Shown here piece by piece: positions 44,697 to 52,383 of a DNA stretch of 64,000 nt (positions are counted from its first letter, which is position 1; each line of letters begins with the position of its first letter). The position numbers were made by a program, and so were the translations under genes. The stretch lies in NCBI GenBank assembly GCA_017427415.1, contig JAFRSU010000018.1, forward strand, positions 35,069 through 99,068. The letters run 5' to 3'. Under the pieces are notes generated by a model that saw nothing but the letters and a program-made list of their open reading frames with translations, was not told the DNA's origin and searched no databases. The stretch comes from Lachnospiraceae bacterium (lineage in GTDB: Bacteria > Bacillota > Clostridia > Lachnospirales > Lachnospiraceae).

Positions 44697-45965
44697 TTGG
44701 TCGAGATTACTAACGAAGAGAGCAACTATGGTGCAAAAATTATTGTAGTAGGTGTCGGCGGTGCCGGCAACAACGTAGTCAACAGAATGATAGAGGACGG
44801 CATACAGGGTGTAGAGTATATCTGTGTTAATACAGATAGTCAGCAGCTCAGGAAATGCAAGGCGCCCAACTGCATTCAGATAGGTGAAAAACTTACAAAG
44901 GGTCGCGGTGCAGGAGGAAACCCTGAGGTAGGAAGAAATTCCGCAGAGGAAAGCAAAGAGATACTTACAGAAGCAATCAAGGAAGCAGAAATGGTGTTTG
45001 TAACCTGTGGTATGGGCGGAGGAACAGGTACAGGTGCAGCACCTGTCATAGCACAGATTGCAAAAGAAATGGGTATCCTTACCGTTGCAGTAGTATCAAA
45101 GCCCTTCGATCATGAGGGTGATGTCCGTATGGAGCAGGCTATGGAAGGTATCGCTAATCTTAAGGAACATGTTGATACCATGATAGTCATTCCTAATGAG
45201 AAGCTTCGTCAGATCTGCGACAAGAAAGCCCGTTTCCCTGAAGTATTAAAGATGGCAGACAGCGTACTCCGTCAGGGCGTACAGGGTATTACCGATATTA
45301 TCAACAGAATGGGCGATATCAATCTTGACTTTGAGGATGTATGCACAGTTATGAGAGACAAGGGCGTTGCACATATCGGTATCGGCCGTGCTACAGGTGA
45401 TGACAGCTGTATGCAGGCAGTACAGATGGCTATCGCATCTCCTCTTCTTGAGACCAATATCGAGGGTGCCGACAATATCATCATCCACTTCTCAGGTGAC
45501 CTTGTATTTGATGATACCATCAATGCATCCAATTATGTTAAAGAGATTGTCGGACCTGATACAAATGTTATCTTCGGTGAGGCTTATGATGATTCCGAGC
45601 CCGATACATGTTCAGTTACGATCATTGCTACAGGCATTAAGAACAGTCCTGACCTTCAGGTTATCGAAAGTTCTGCAGGACCTCAGAGTGCAACCCGTCC
45701 GGGACTTGGTTTCCTTAATATGAATCAGCCCGCTAAAAAGCCCGCTGCTACAAGTCCTTTCCAGGCAGCATCTCAAGCACAGCCTAAGCAGCCTGCGTAC
45801 GGCAGACCTGCTGCAGGAGCAGTTAAGCAGCCTGCTGCCGCACCCGGTTTAAACCAGGGCGGACAGTACAGGAGCCCGAAGTCAAACGGTAATGCAAGCC
45901 GTAACGTATCGGATGGAAGTTCAATATTGATACCTGAGTGGATCTCCAGACAGAATAATAACTAA
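44697..45965 (+). CDS. ftsZ: Cell division protein FtsZ
   Basis: A 422-residue tubulin homologue that forms the cytokinetic ring. The GTP-binding signature GGGTGTG lies near residue 107 and [13 protein letters not shown] near the N-terminus. A Pro/Ala/Gln-rich linker leads to the conserved C-terminal peptide [10 protein letters not shown] that binds FtsA or SepF. I take TTG 44697 as the start: GAGGAGG lies eight bases upstream and it gives [19 protein letters not shown]. The in-frame GTG 44634 would put 21 unusual residues before it and lies almost on the promoter. No ftsA gene precedes it. Confidence 0.96.
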   Translation: MVEITNEESNYGAKIIVVGVGGAGNNVVNRMIEDGIQGVEYICVNTDSQQLRKCKAPNCIQIGEKLTKGRGAGGNPEVGRNSAEESKEILTEAIKEAEMVFVTCGMGGGTGTGAAPVIAQIAKEMGILTVAVVSKPFDHEGDVRMEQAMEGIANLKEHVDTMIVIPNEKLRQICDKKARFPEVLKMADSVLRQGVQGITDIINRMGDINLDFEDVCTVMRDKGVAHIGIGRATGDDSCMQAVQMAIASPLLETNIEGADNIIIHFSGDLVFDDTINASNYVKEIVGPDTNVIFGEAYDDSEPDTCSVTIIATGIKNSPDLQVIESSAGPQSATRPGLGFLNMNQPAKKPAATSPFQAASQAQPKQPAYGRPAAGAVKQPAAAPGLNQGGQYRSPKSNGNASRNVSDGSSILIPEWISRQNNN

Positions 45966-45970
45966 TTCGG

Positions 45971-46010
45971 ACACCTGATTTGAGTTATTCAAATCAGGTG
46001 TACTTTGTTA
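45971..46010 (+). terminator. Intrinsic terminator after ftsZ
   Basis: ACACCTGATTTGA pairs perfectly with TCAAATCAGGTGT (13 bp, 5-base loop). The following tract is ACTTTGTTATTTT, T-rich but interrupted. It closes the division cluster. Confidence 0.85.
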
Positions 46011-46044
46011 TTTTACAGAATCTGTATTTTTAAGGAGACTGGAT

Positions 46045-46503
46045 ATGTTTTTTATAGCTCTTGCAGCGTGGATCATATTTAACGGTGCGGTTACTTGGGA
46101 AATAATGCTGTTCGGCATAGTATTAAGTGCTGCGGTCTGCACTTTTATGTCCGTACTTACCGAATACAGCATAAAAGCAGAACTTAAGCTTTATAAGAAG
46201 CTTCCGTATATTTTGCTGTATATTCCGGTGCTGGTATATGAGATAGTCAAGGCGAATATAATTACTGCCGTATTTATCTTAAAAGGAAACAAAAAGATCA
46301 AACCGGTGATCGTATGCTTTGATTCTCCGCTTAAAACGGAATATGCTTCATCGGTACTTGCCAATTCCATAACGCTTACTCCGGGGACCATCTCGGTTTC
46401 CTTTAAAGACGGGAAATTTAAGGTGCACTGTCTTGATGTATCGCTGTGTGATGGCATAGAATCATCTTCTTTTGTTAAGATACTGAAAAAAATAGAGCAG
46501 TGA
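46045..46503 (+). CDS. mrpE: Mrp-type cation/proton antiporter subunit E
   Basis: A 152-residue small membrane subunit (MnhE/MbhE family). Two or three hydrophobic segments fill the first half (FFIALAAWIIFNG, IMLFGIVLSAAVC, YILLYIPVLVYEIVKANI), and the C-terminal half has the family's LANSITLTPGTISV segment. It is required for assembly or activity of Mrp Na+/H+ antiporters. It heads an E-F-G trio; the large proton-pumping subunits A and D are not adjacent. Confidence 0.9.
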   Translation: MFFIALAAWIIFNGAVTWEIMLFGIVLSAAVCTFMSVLTEYSIKAELKLYKKLPYILLYIPVLVYEIVKANIITAVFILKGNKKIKPVIVCFDSPLKTEYASSVLANSITLTPGTISVSFKDGKFKVHCLDVSLCDGIESSSFVKILKKIEQ

Positions 46504-46529
46504 CCGGCTGACCTTAAAAGGATTGTTTT

Positions 46530-46877
46530 ATGGATGGATATTTGGAAATATTTTTAAAAGCTGTGATCATATTCTGTGCCTGTATAAGCATTATCTGTTT
46601 TATACGCGCGGTGATAGGACCGACTATACCGGACAGGATACTGGCTATAAATATGATAGGTACGCAGATGATCATAATAATCTCGGTACTTACCATACTT
46701 TTAAAAGAAACATGGCTTGCAGATGTGGCTGCGGTATATGCACTCTTAAGCTTCTTGGGAGTAGTTGTGCTTACAAAGATATATATCGGTATTTACAGAA
46801 AAAAGCATGCGGAACTGTTCGGAGAGGAAGCTGAAGCTTTATGCACGCATGAAAAAGATAATGCAAATGAAAAATAA
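46530..46877 (+). CDS. mrpF: Mrp-type cation/proton antiporter subunit F
   Basis: A 115-residue protein with three membrane segments and the MrpF pattern RAVIGPTIPDRILAINMIGTQ, then LADVAAVYALLSFLGVVVLTKIY. AAAAGGA precedes the start. It is 26 bases after mrpE and 12 before mrpG, so the three are one translation-linked unit. Confidence 0.9.
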   Translation: MDGYLEIFLKAVIIFCACISIICFIRAVIGPTIPDRILAINMIGTQMIIIISVLTILLKETWLADVAAVYALLSFLGVVVLTKIYIGIYRKKHAELFGEEAEALCTHEKDNANEK

Positions 46878-46889
46878 AGGGTGTTTTTT

Positions 46890-47228
46890 ATGAGTACATT
46901 CAGGATAATATCGGCGATGGTACTTCTTTCAATCGGAATGATATTTATACTTCTTTCCGTAATAGGAGTATTCAGAATGAAATTTGTTATGAACAGGATG
47001 CACGCGGCGGCTCTCGGAGATACCTGCGGCCTGTTGTTTATGATATTAGGGCTTGTCGTTATCGGCGGTTTTACCTTTACTTCATTAAAGCTTTTGGGGG
47101 TATTGGTCCTTTTCTGGCTTACTTCTCCTGTGTCGGGACATCTGCTCAGCAATATGGTCAAAAGTACGATGGATTCCGACTTGAAAGTCTACGCCGGGCA
47201 AAAAGAACTTGAAAATAAGGCAAAATAA
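46890..47228 (+). CDS. mrpG: Mrp-type cation/proton antiporter subunit G
   Basis: A 112-residue subunit with three hydrophobic segments and the MrpG motif GVFRMKFVMNRMHAAALGDT, then LTSPVSGHLL. ATG 46890 is used as the start, with AAAGGG upstream; the in-frame GTG 46881 is the alternative. The trio stops here: no A, B, C or D subunit follows. Confidence 0.9.
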   Translation: MSTFRIISAMVLLSIGMIFILLSVIGVFRMKFVMNRMHAAALGDTCGLLFMILGLVVIGGFTFTSLKLLGVLVLFWLTSPVSGHLLSNMVKSTMDSDLKVYAGQKELENKAK

Positions 47229-47290
47229 GGTTATTATATTTATAATTTCAGGTATAAAAAAGCATGAAGTAAAGAGGGGACTATAGTTTT

Positions 47291-47890
47291 ATGAGTAAGA
47301 AAACAAAAATAATAGTTTTATCTGTCGTGGCTGTTTTACTCGTCGCGATCTTAGTGATGGTTGCGATCGAAGGATTTTCCGGCTGCAGGTACTCGATAAA
47401 GAACAATACGGATAAGAATATCACATCTCTCAGGGTTGTATTTGAGGCGGCCGAGGAAGAATATGAATATGCCGATATGTATAACGGAGCTTTGGAAGCG
47501 GGTAAGTCAGTATCCGGTTCATTTAAGCCGGTTGAATTTGATGAGGACGGCGGAGATCTCGGTATTTATATCAAATTTGAAGGTTCTGAGGAGATGTTCT
47601 GCTTCGACGGATATTTTGAAGGCAGATTTGACGGAAGGGTGAACATGGAATTCTATGTTGAGGATGGAGTTGTAAACCTTAAGTCCACTGCTGTTACTGG
47701 ACTTTTCGGAAGCAGTGAGAGCACTTCCTTAGATGAATCCGTTATCGTATTTAACGATGACCTTTCGGACTGGGACTATCTTGAAGGAAGTATAGACTTG
47801 AGCGACATTGACTTCGACGAAGATTTTGATGAAGACGAAGATTATGACGATGATGATATAGAATTTGATGATGAAGAAGATGAAGATTAG
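47291..47890 (+). CDS. Membrane-anchored protein with a long acidic tail
   Basis: A 199-residue protein I do not recognise. One N-terminal span (about residues 5-27) is followed by a domain of about 110 residues rich in beta-type stretches and Glu. A Ser-rich link leads to an almost uninterrupted Asp/Glu tail of about 35 residues (IDFDEDFDEDEDYDDDD and onward). Such tails can bind calcium or basic proteins. The last codons overlap the rimO start, and its GAAGAAGAT codons act as a purine-rich tract for rimO. GAGGGG lies about 12 bases before the ATG. Confidence 0.75.
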   Translation: MSKKTKIIVLSVVAVLLVAILVMVAIEGFSGCRYSIKNNTDKNITSLRVVFEAAEEEYEYADMYNGALEAGKSVSGSFKPVEFDEDGGDLGIYIKFEGSEEMFCFDGYFEGRFDGRVNMEFYVEDGVVNLKSTAVTGLFGSSESTSLDESVIVFNDDLSDWDYLEGSIDLSDIDFDEDFDEDEDYDDDDIEFDDEEDED

Positions 47891-49214
47891 TTTTATTTCA
47901 CTCGGATGCGATAAAAATCTTGTTGACAGCGAAAAAATGCTTGCAATGATGAATGACAGCGGATATGAGATTACCGACAACGCGGCTGATGCCGATGCGG
48001 TCGTTATAAATACATGCTGTTTTATCCATGACGCAAAACAGGAAAGCATAGATACCATTATCGAAACTGCCGGATACAAGAAGACGGGCAGGCTGAAATA
48101 TCTGATCGTAACAGGCTGCCTTGCTACAAGATACCATGATGAGATAAGCGAATTCCTTCCCGAAGTTGACGCTATCCTGTCTTCATCGGCGGCGGATGAA
48201 CTTGATTCATGTTTAAAGAAGCTTTCCGGGAAGGGATTAGAAAGTAAAAGTATCATAAAGGACATCAACCGGGATCCGGATCTCGGAAAAAAGCGCCTGC
48301 ATAACAATCTGAAAAATTATGCATATATAAAGATAGGCGAAGGATGCAGCAAGCATTGTACATATTGCGTTATCCCTTCGATCAAGGGAGAATACCGCAG
48401 CTTTCCTTTTGAGGATATCTTATCCGAAGCCGAAGATGCGGTGAAAAAAGGAAAGAACGAGCTGATACTTATAGCTCAGGAGACAACGGTATACGGGATC
48501 GATCTGTACGGCAGAAAACGGCTGGCAGAGCTTTTATATGCATTAAACGATATTGAAGGCCTTGATTGGATAAGGCTTATGTACTGCTATCCCGAAGAGA
48601 TAGACGATGAACTGATAAAAGCCATAAGGGATATCGACAAGGTATGTAAGTATATAGATATGCCGATACAGCATATTTCGGACGGTATATTAAAGAGGAT
48701 GGGAAGAAAGACCACCGGGGACGATATCAGAGAACTGATAATCAGGTTAAGAAAAGAGATTCCCGGTATAGCGATAAGAACTTCCCTTATCACGGGATTC
48801 CCGGGCGAGACCGAGGAGGATCATGCGGAACTTCTTAAGTTCATCAAAGAATACAGGCTTGACAGAGTGGGCGTTTTCACTTACTCAAAAGAAGAAAATA
48901 CTCCCGCGGCACGTTTTAAGCCTGTGGTACTGAAGAAGATCAGGGAAAAAAGACGTAAGGAACTTATGCTTGCACAGCAGGAGATAGTTTTTGAGGAAAA
49001 CAAAAAACTCTGCGGGAAAAAACTGCAGGCTGTGGTGGAAGGATATCTTCCCGAAGAAAAAGTATATGTGGCGAGAACTTACAGGGATGCCCCCGATGTG
49101 GACGGCTGCTGCTTTGTAAGCTCGGACAGGGATATAGTCTCAGGGACTGTGACCAGTGTAAGAATTAATGGAGCTGTTGGATATGATCTTACAGCCAGGG
49201 AGGAACTATCATGA
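47880..49214 (+). CDS. rimO: Ribosomal protein S12 methylthiotransferase
   Basis: A 444-residue radical-SAM enzyme that methylthiolates Asp88 of ribosomal protein S12. The N-terminal cluster domain has SLGCDKNLVDSE, NTCCFIHDAKQES and TGCLATRY. The radical-SAM cysteines are Cys156, Cys160 and Cys163 (CSKHCTYC), and a TRAM domain closes the protein. Start ATG 47880 gives MKISFISLGCDKN, the family start; TTG 47865 and ATGs at 47868 and 47871 are in frame. It overlaps the acidic-tail gene by 11 bases. Confidence 0.95.
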   Translation: MKISFISLGCDKNLVDSEKMLAMMNDSGYEITDNAADADAVVINTCCFIHDAKQESIDTIIETAGYKKTGRLKYLIVTGCLATRYHDEISEFLPEVDAILSSSAADELDSCLKKLSGKGLESKSIIKDINRDPDLGKKRLHNNLKNYAYIKIGEGCSKHCTYCVIPSIKGEYRSFPFEDILSEAEDAVKKGKNELILIAQETTVYGIDLYGRKRLAELLYALNDIEGLDWIRLMYCYPEEIDDELIKAIRDIDKVCKYIDMPIQHISDGILKRMGRKTTGDDIRELIIRLRKEIPGIAIRTSLITGFPGETEEDHAELLKFIKEYRLDRVGVFTYSKEENTPAARFKPVVLKKIREKRRKELMLAQQEIVFEENKKLCGKKLQAVVEGYLPEEKVYVARTYRDAPDVDGCCFVSSDRDIVSGTVTSVRINGAVGYDLTAREELS

Positions 49215-49273
49215 CGAAGTCATGATTTTCAATGTTCCGACCGATATATACAAATCCAGAGGAGGTTATATAA

Positions 49274-49861
49274 ATGAATGCACCCAATAAGATCACTTTG
49301 TTCAGAGTGGTTCTGATACCTGTTTTTGTAGTGTTTTTTTTGCTAAGGATACCTAATGAGACTGCTTCGGATATCATAGCGCTCTGCATTTTTGCAGTGG
49401 CTTCCTTGTCCGATTTCTTAGACGGATATCTTGCCAGAAAAAACAATATGGTCACCGATTTCGGAAAGCTTATGGATCCTTTGGCGGACAAACTTCTTGT
49501 CTGCATCACCCTTATCTGCTTTGTAAAGCTGAGAGGCGAGGATGCGGTTGGATGCTACAGTTTCCCTACATGGTGTGCCATCGTCATTATGTCGAGAGAG
49601 TTTATCATAAGCGGTATCAGACAGCTTGCAGCCGATAAAGGCATTATCATTGCTGCCGGGATATGGGGCAAGGTAAAGACCGTCGTACAGCTGTTCATGT
49701 GTCTGGATTACATCATCATGCCGGTATTCCTTGAAAACGGTATGGAATGGTTTGCAGTGGCAGGAGTGGTACTTATGTACCTTGCTACGGCACTTACGGT
49801 AATCTCGCTTATCGATTATATCGTAAGAAACAGAAAGGCGTTGGAAATCTCGTACAAGTAA
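49274..49861 (+). CDS. pgsA: CDP-diacylglycerol--glycerol-3-phosphate 3-phosphatidyltransferase
   Basis: A 195-residue membrane enzyme making phosphatidylglycerol phosphate, the first committed step to phosphatidylglycerol. The CDP-alcohol phosphotransferase motif is complete: DGYLAR, then G, then D and D in GKLMDPLADKLL. About five membrane segments follow. GAGGAGG precedes the ATG. It follows rimO as in many Firmicutes. Confidence 0.95.
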   Translation: MNAPNKITLFRVVLIPVFVVFFLLRIPNETASDIIALCIFAVASLSDFLDGYLARKNNMVTDFGKLMDPLADKLLVCITLICFVKLRGEDAVGCYSFPTWCAIVIMSREFIISGIRQLAADKGIIIAAGIWGKVKTVVQLFMCLDYIIMPVFLENGMEWFAVAGVVLMYLATALTVISLIDYIVRNRKALEISYK

Positions 49862-49876
49862 CACTGGGAGGATACG

Positions 49877-50443
49877 GTGAAAAAAGATATCAGGCTTGCA
49901 GTATGTATAGTTGCGATAATCCTGCTTGTCATCCTGTGCATATTTGTGCTTTTATCGGAAAAGGAAAAAGAAGAGGACCTGACAGGCCCCGGCATAACGG
50001 AGAATGTACCAACTCCCAGGATAATCGTTGTACCTACAACGGGGAACAACAACGGGGATATACTTAAAAGCGTCAGGTACTATGTGATAAAACTTTCCGG
50101 TTTAAAGCTGGATACTGCCGAGACCGCTATTGGGAGTAAGGTCACAGTCACTCCTGAGATGATCTCGGAATATGTAACCGATGCACTTGAAGACGAGGAG
50201 ATCAACGTCGCCATAAATGACATCTCGGTTAAAGATGATATATGTATTCTTGACTTTGACAGCAGCATAGAGAGTACTGCCAAAAAGGATCCGAAACTGG
50301 AAAAACTGATACTTGATGCATATGCCATGAGTATTGTAGATAACTGCGATGATGTTGAAGGAGTAACATTCACCATATCCGGAAAAGCTTACTTAACGGA
50401 TTCTGTCCGGCTTGACGGCGGAAAGGTATACCTGAAAAAGTGA
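49877..50443 (+). CDS. Membrane-anchored GerMN-like protein
   Basis: A 188-residue protein with an N-terminal signal anchor (about residues 7-26), a Pro/Thr-rich spacer and a C-terminal domain. That domain contains INDISVKDDICILDFDSSIES and ends in GVTFTISGKAYLTDSVRLDGG. The pattern (hydrophobic VKDDICILDF, a helix with IVDN, then VTFTISGK) fits the GerMN domain of spore-germination and sporulation lipoproteins. The assignment is moderate and there is no lipobox. GTG 49877 is preceded by GGGAGG. Its stop overlaps the next start. Confidence 0.6.
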   Translation: MKKDIRLAVCIVAIILLVILCIFVLLSEKEKEEDLTGPGITENVPTPRIIVVPTTGNNNGDILKSVRYYVIKLSGLKLDTAETAIGSKVTVTPEMISEYVTDALEDEEINVAINDISVKDDICILDFDSSIESTAKKDPKLEKLILDAYAMSIVDNCDDVEGVTFTISGKAYLTDSVRLDGGKVYLKK

Positions 50444-51681
50444 AGATCGTTGTGATTGGAGGCGGTGCAGCAGGTCTGATGGCCGCATATGCCGCAGCAG
50501 CGGGACCGAATGAGGTGATCCTGCTGGAAAAAAATGAAAAGCTTGGGAAAAAGATATATATAACGGGAAAAGGAAGATGCAATCTGGCAAACAGCTGTGA
50601 TATGCAGACTTTCTTAAAAAACGTCGTGTCAAATCCGAGATTTCTGTACGGGGCGGTATCAAGACTTGATCCGGATGCTACGGTAGATCTGTTCAATGAA
50701 CTCGGACTTGATACCAAAACAGAGAGAGGCAACAGGGTTTTTCCTGTTTCAGATCATGCCTCGGATGTTACAAAGACTTTGGAGAAGGCTCTGAAAAAAG
50801 CCGGTGTCAGCATATATCTGAATACCGAAGTGACCGGTATCGTGACCGAAAACGGAGAGTTTTGTTCGGTAAGAGCAGCTGACGGAAGAGAAATACATGC
50901 AGATGCATGTATCATAGCCACGGGAGGATTAAGCTATCCGTCTACCGGTTCTACGGGGGACGGATATGGTTTTGCCCAGAAAATGGGCCATACGGTCGTG
51001 CCCTGTGTGCCTTCGCTGGTCGGTCTTAAAACAAAAGAAAAATTTGTAAGCGAGATGGAGGGGCTTTCTCTTAAAAATATCAGACTGGATGCATATCTTG
51101 CCGGAAAGAAAAAATATTCTGAGCAGGGAGAGATGCTTTTTACGCATAACGGCGTAAGCGGGCCGCTGATACTTACGGCCTCGGCACTTTTTGCAAGAGA
51201 ACTGGCGGAAGGAAAAGAGCTTAAGCTTTTAATAGATCTTAAGCCTTCGCTTACAGCCGAAGTCCTTGAAGAGAGACTGATCAAAGAATTTGCGGCGGCA
51301 TCCAACAAAGAGATAAAAAATGTCATGAGGTCCCTTATACCTTCATCGATGATCGTACCCTTCTTAAGACTCTGCAGTATAAGCGGGGAGAAGAAGGTTA
51401 ATTCCGTAACGGCCGGAGAGAGAAAAAAGATAGTGAGTGTACTTAAGGGCTTTTGTCTCAATGTATCCGAGGCCGGCGGTTTCAATGAAGCTGTCGTAAC
51501 AAAGGGCGGGATAAAGGTTAATGAGATCGATCCTAAGACCATGGAATCAAAGCTTGTAAAAAATGTATTTTTTGCAGGCGAGATAATAGATGTGGACGCT
51601 TTTACCGGAGGCTTTAACCTCCAGATAGCATGGTCCACCGGATATGCGGCAGGGTCAGCGGTATCCGGGATATCAGGCTGA
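50440..51681 (+). CDS. HI0933/YhiN-family FAD-dependent oxidoreductase
   Basis: A 413-residue flavoprotein. The N-terminal Rossmann motif is VIGGGAAGLMAAYAA, GKGRCNLANS follows, and the C-terminus has GEIIDVDAFTGGFNLQIAWSTGYAAG as in the BaiN/YhiN family. The substrate is unknown for most members; some act on bile-acid or other unsaturated compounds, but nothing here decides it. It starts at GTG 50440, overlapping the preceding stop by four bases (GTGA). It is commonly found next to cmk and ispH-rpsA in relatives, as here. Confidence 0.9.
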   Translation: MKIVVIGGGAAGLMAAYAAAAGPNEVILLEKNEKLGKKIYITGKGRCNLANSCDMQTFLKNVVSNPRFLYGAVSRLDPDATVDLFNELGLDTKTERGNRVFPVSDHASDVTKTLEKALKKAGVSIYLNTEVTGIVTENGEFCSVRAADGREIHADACIIATGGLSYPSTGSTGDGYGFAQKMGHTVVPCVPSLVGLKTKEKFVSEMEGLSLKNIRLDAYLAGKKKYSEQGEMLFTHNGVSGPLILTASALFARELAEGKELKLLIDLKPSLTAEVLEERLIKEFAAASNKEIKNVMRSLIPSSMIVPFLRLCSISGEKKVNSVTAGERKKIVSVLKGFCLNVSEAGGFNEAVVTKGGIKVNEIDPKTMESKLVKNVFFAGEIIDVDAFTGGFNLQIAWSTGYAAGSAVSGISG

Positions 51682-51713
51682 ACGGTAAAGATGTGTATTG
51701 AGAGGAGCGGAAT

Positions 51714-52382
51714 ATGATAAGCATTGCCATTGACGGACCTGCCGGTGCAGGAAAGAGTACTATAGCGAAAAAAGTAGCCGGAACACTCGGGTATACCTAT
51801 ATCGATACCGGAGCCATATACAGGACCATGGCTTATTATTTTATATCCAGGGGAATGGATGTAAATGATGAAGTATCGGTTTCTTCGCTTTGCGGCCGTA
51901 TAAAGGTGGGCATTAAGTATATAGACGGAGTACAGCACGTCTTTTTGGGAGAGACGGATGTCAGTGACCGTATAAGGACAAGCGAGGTCGGAGCCGGTGC
52001 ATCCAAGATATCGGCATATCCTGCGGTACGTGCTTCACTTTTGGGACTGCAGCGTGATATGGCCGCCAATGACAACGTCGTCATGGACGGAAGGGATATC
52101 GGATCCGTAGTGCTCCCTAATGCCACTGTTAAGATATATCTGACTGCAAGCGTGGAAGAGCGTGCAAGAAGAAGGTATGCCGAATACACAGCTGCAGGAC
52201 AGGAATGTGACATAGAAAAGATAAAACAGGAAATAGAGGAACGCGATCACAGGGATATGACTCGTGAGATTTCACCTCTTTGCTGTGCACCGGGTGCCGA
52301 AGTGATAGATTCATCCGACATGACTATAGATGAAGTCTGTGAGGCTGTATTTAAACTTGTAAAAGCTGCGGCAGGTGCGTGA
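51714..52382 (+). CDS. cmk: Cytidylate kinase
   Basis: A 222-residue kinase that phosphorylates CMP and dCMP. The P-loop is DGPAGAGKSTIAKKVA, DTGAIYRTMAYY binds the nucleotide, and DGRDIGSVVLPNA and RDHRDMTREISPL follow. It lies one base upstream of the ispH-rpsA fusion, a conserved linkage in clostridia. Confidence 0.97.
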   Translation: MISIAIDGPAGAGKSTIAKKVAGTLGYTYIDTGAIYRTMAYYFISRGMDVNDEVSVSSLCGRIKVGIKYIDGVQHVFLGETDVSDRIRTSEVGAGASKISAYPAVRASLLGLQRDMAANDNVVMDGRDIGSVVLPNATVKIYLTASVEERARRRYAEYTAAGQECDIEKIKQEIEERDHRDMTREISPLCCAPGAEVIDSSDMTIDEVCEAVFKLVKAAAGA

Positions 52383-52383
52383 A

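Noticed and set aside
50934..51938. Open frame of 334 codons on the minus strand
   Set aside because: It lies opposite the HI0933-family gene and cmk start, both with clear motifs, and its translation is Ser/Phe/Leu-rich without family features.
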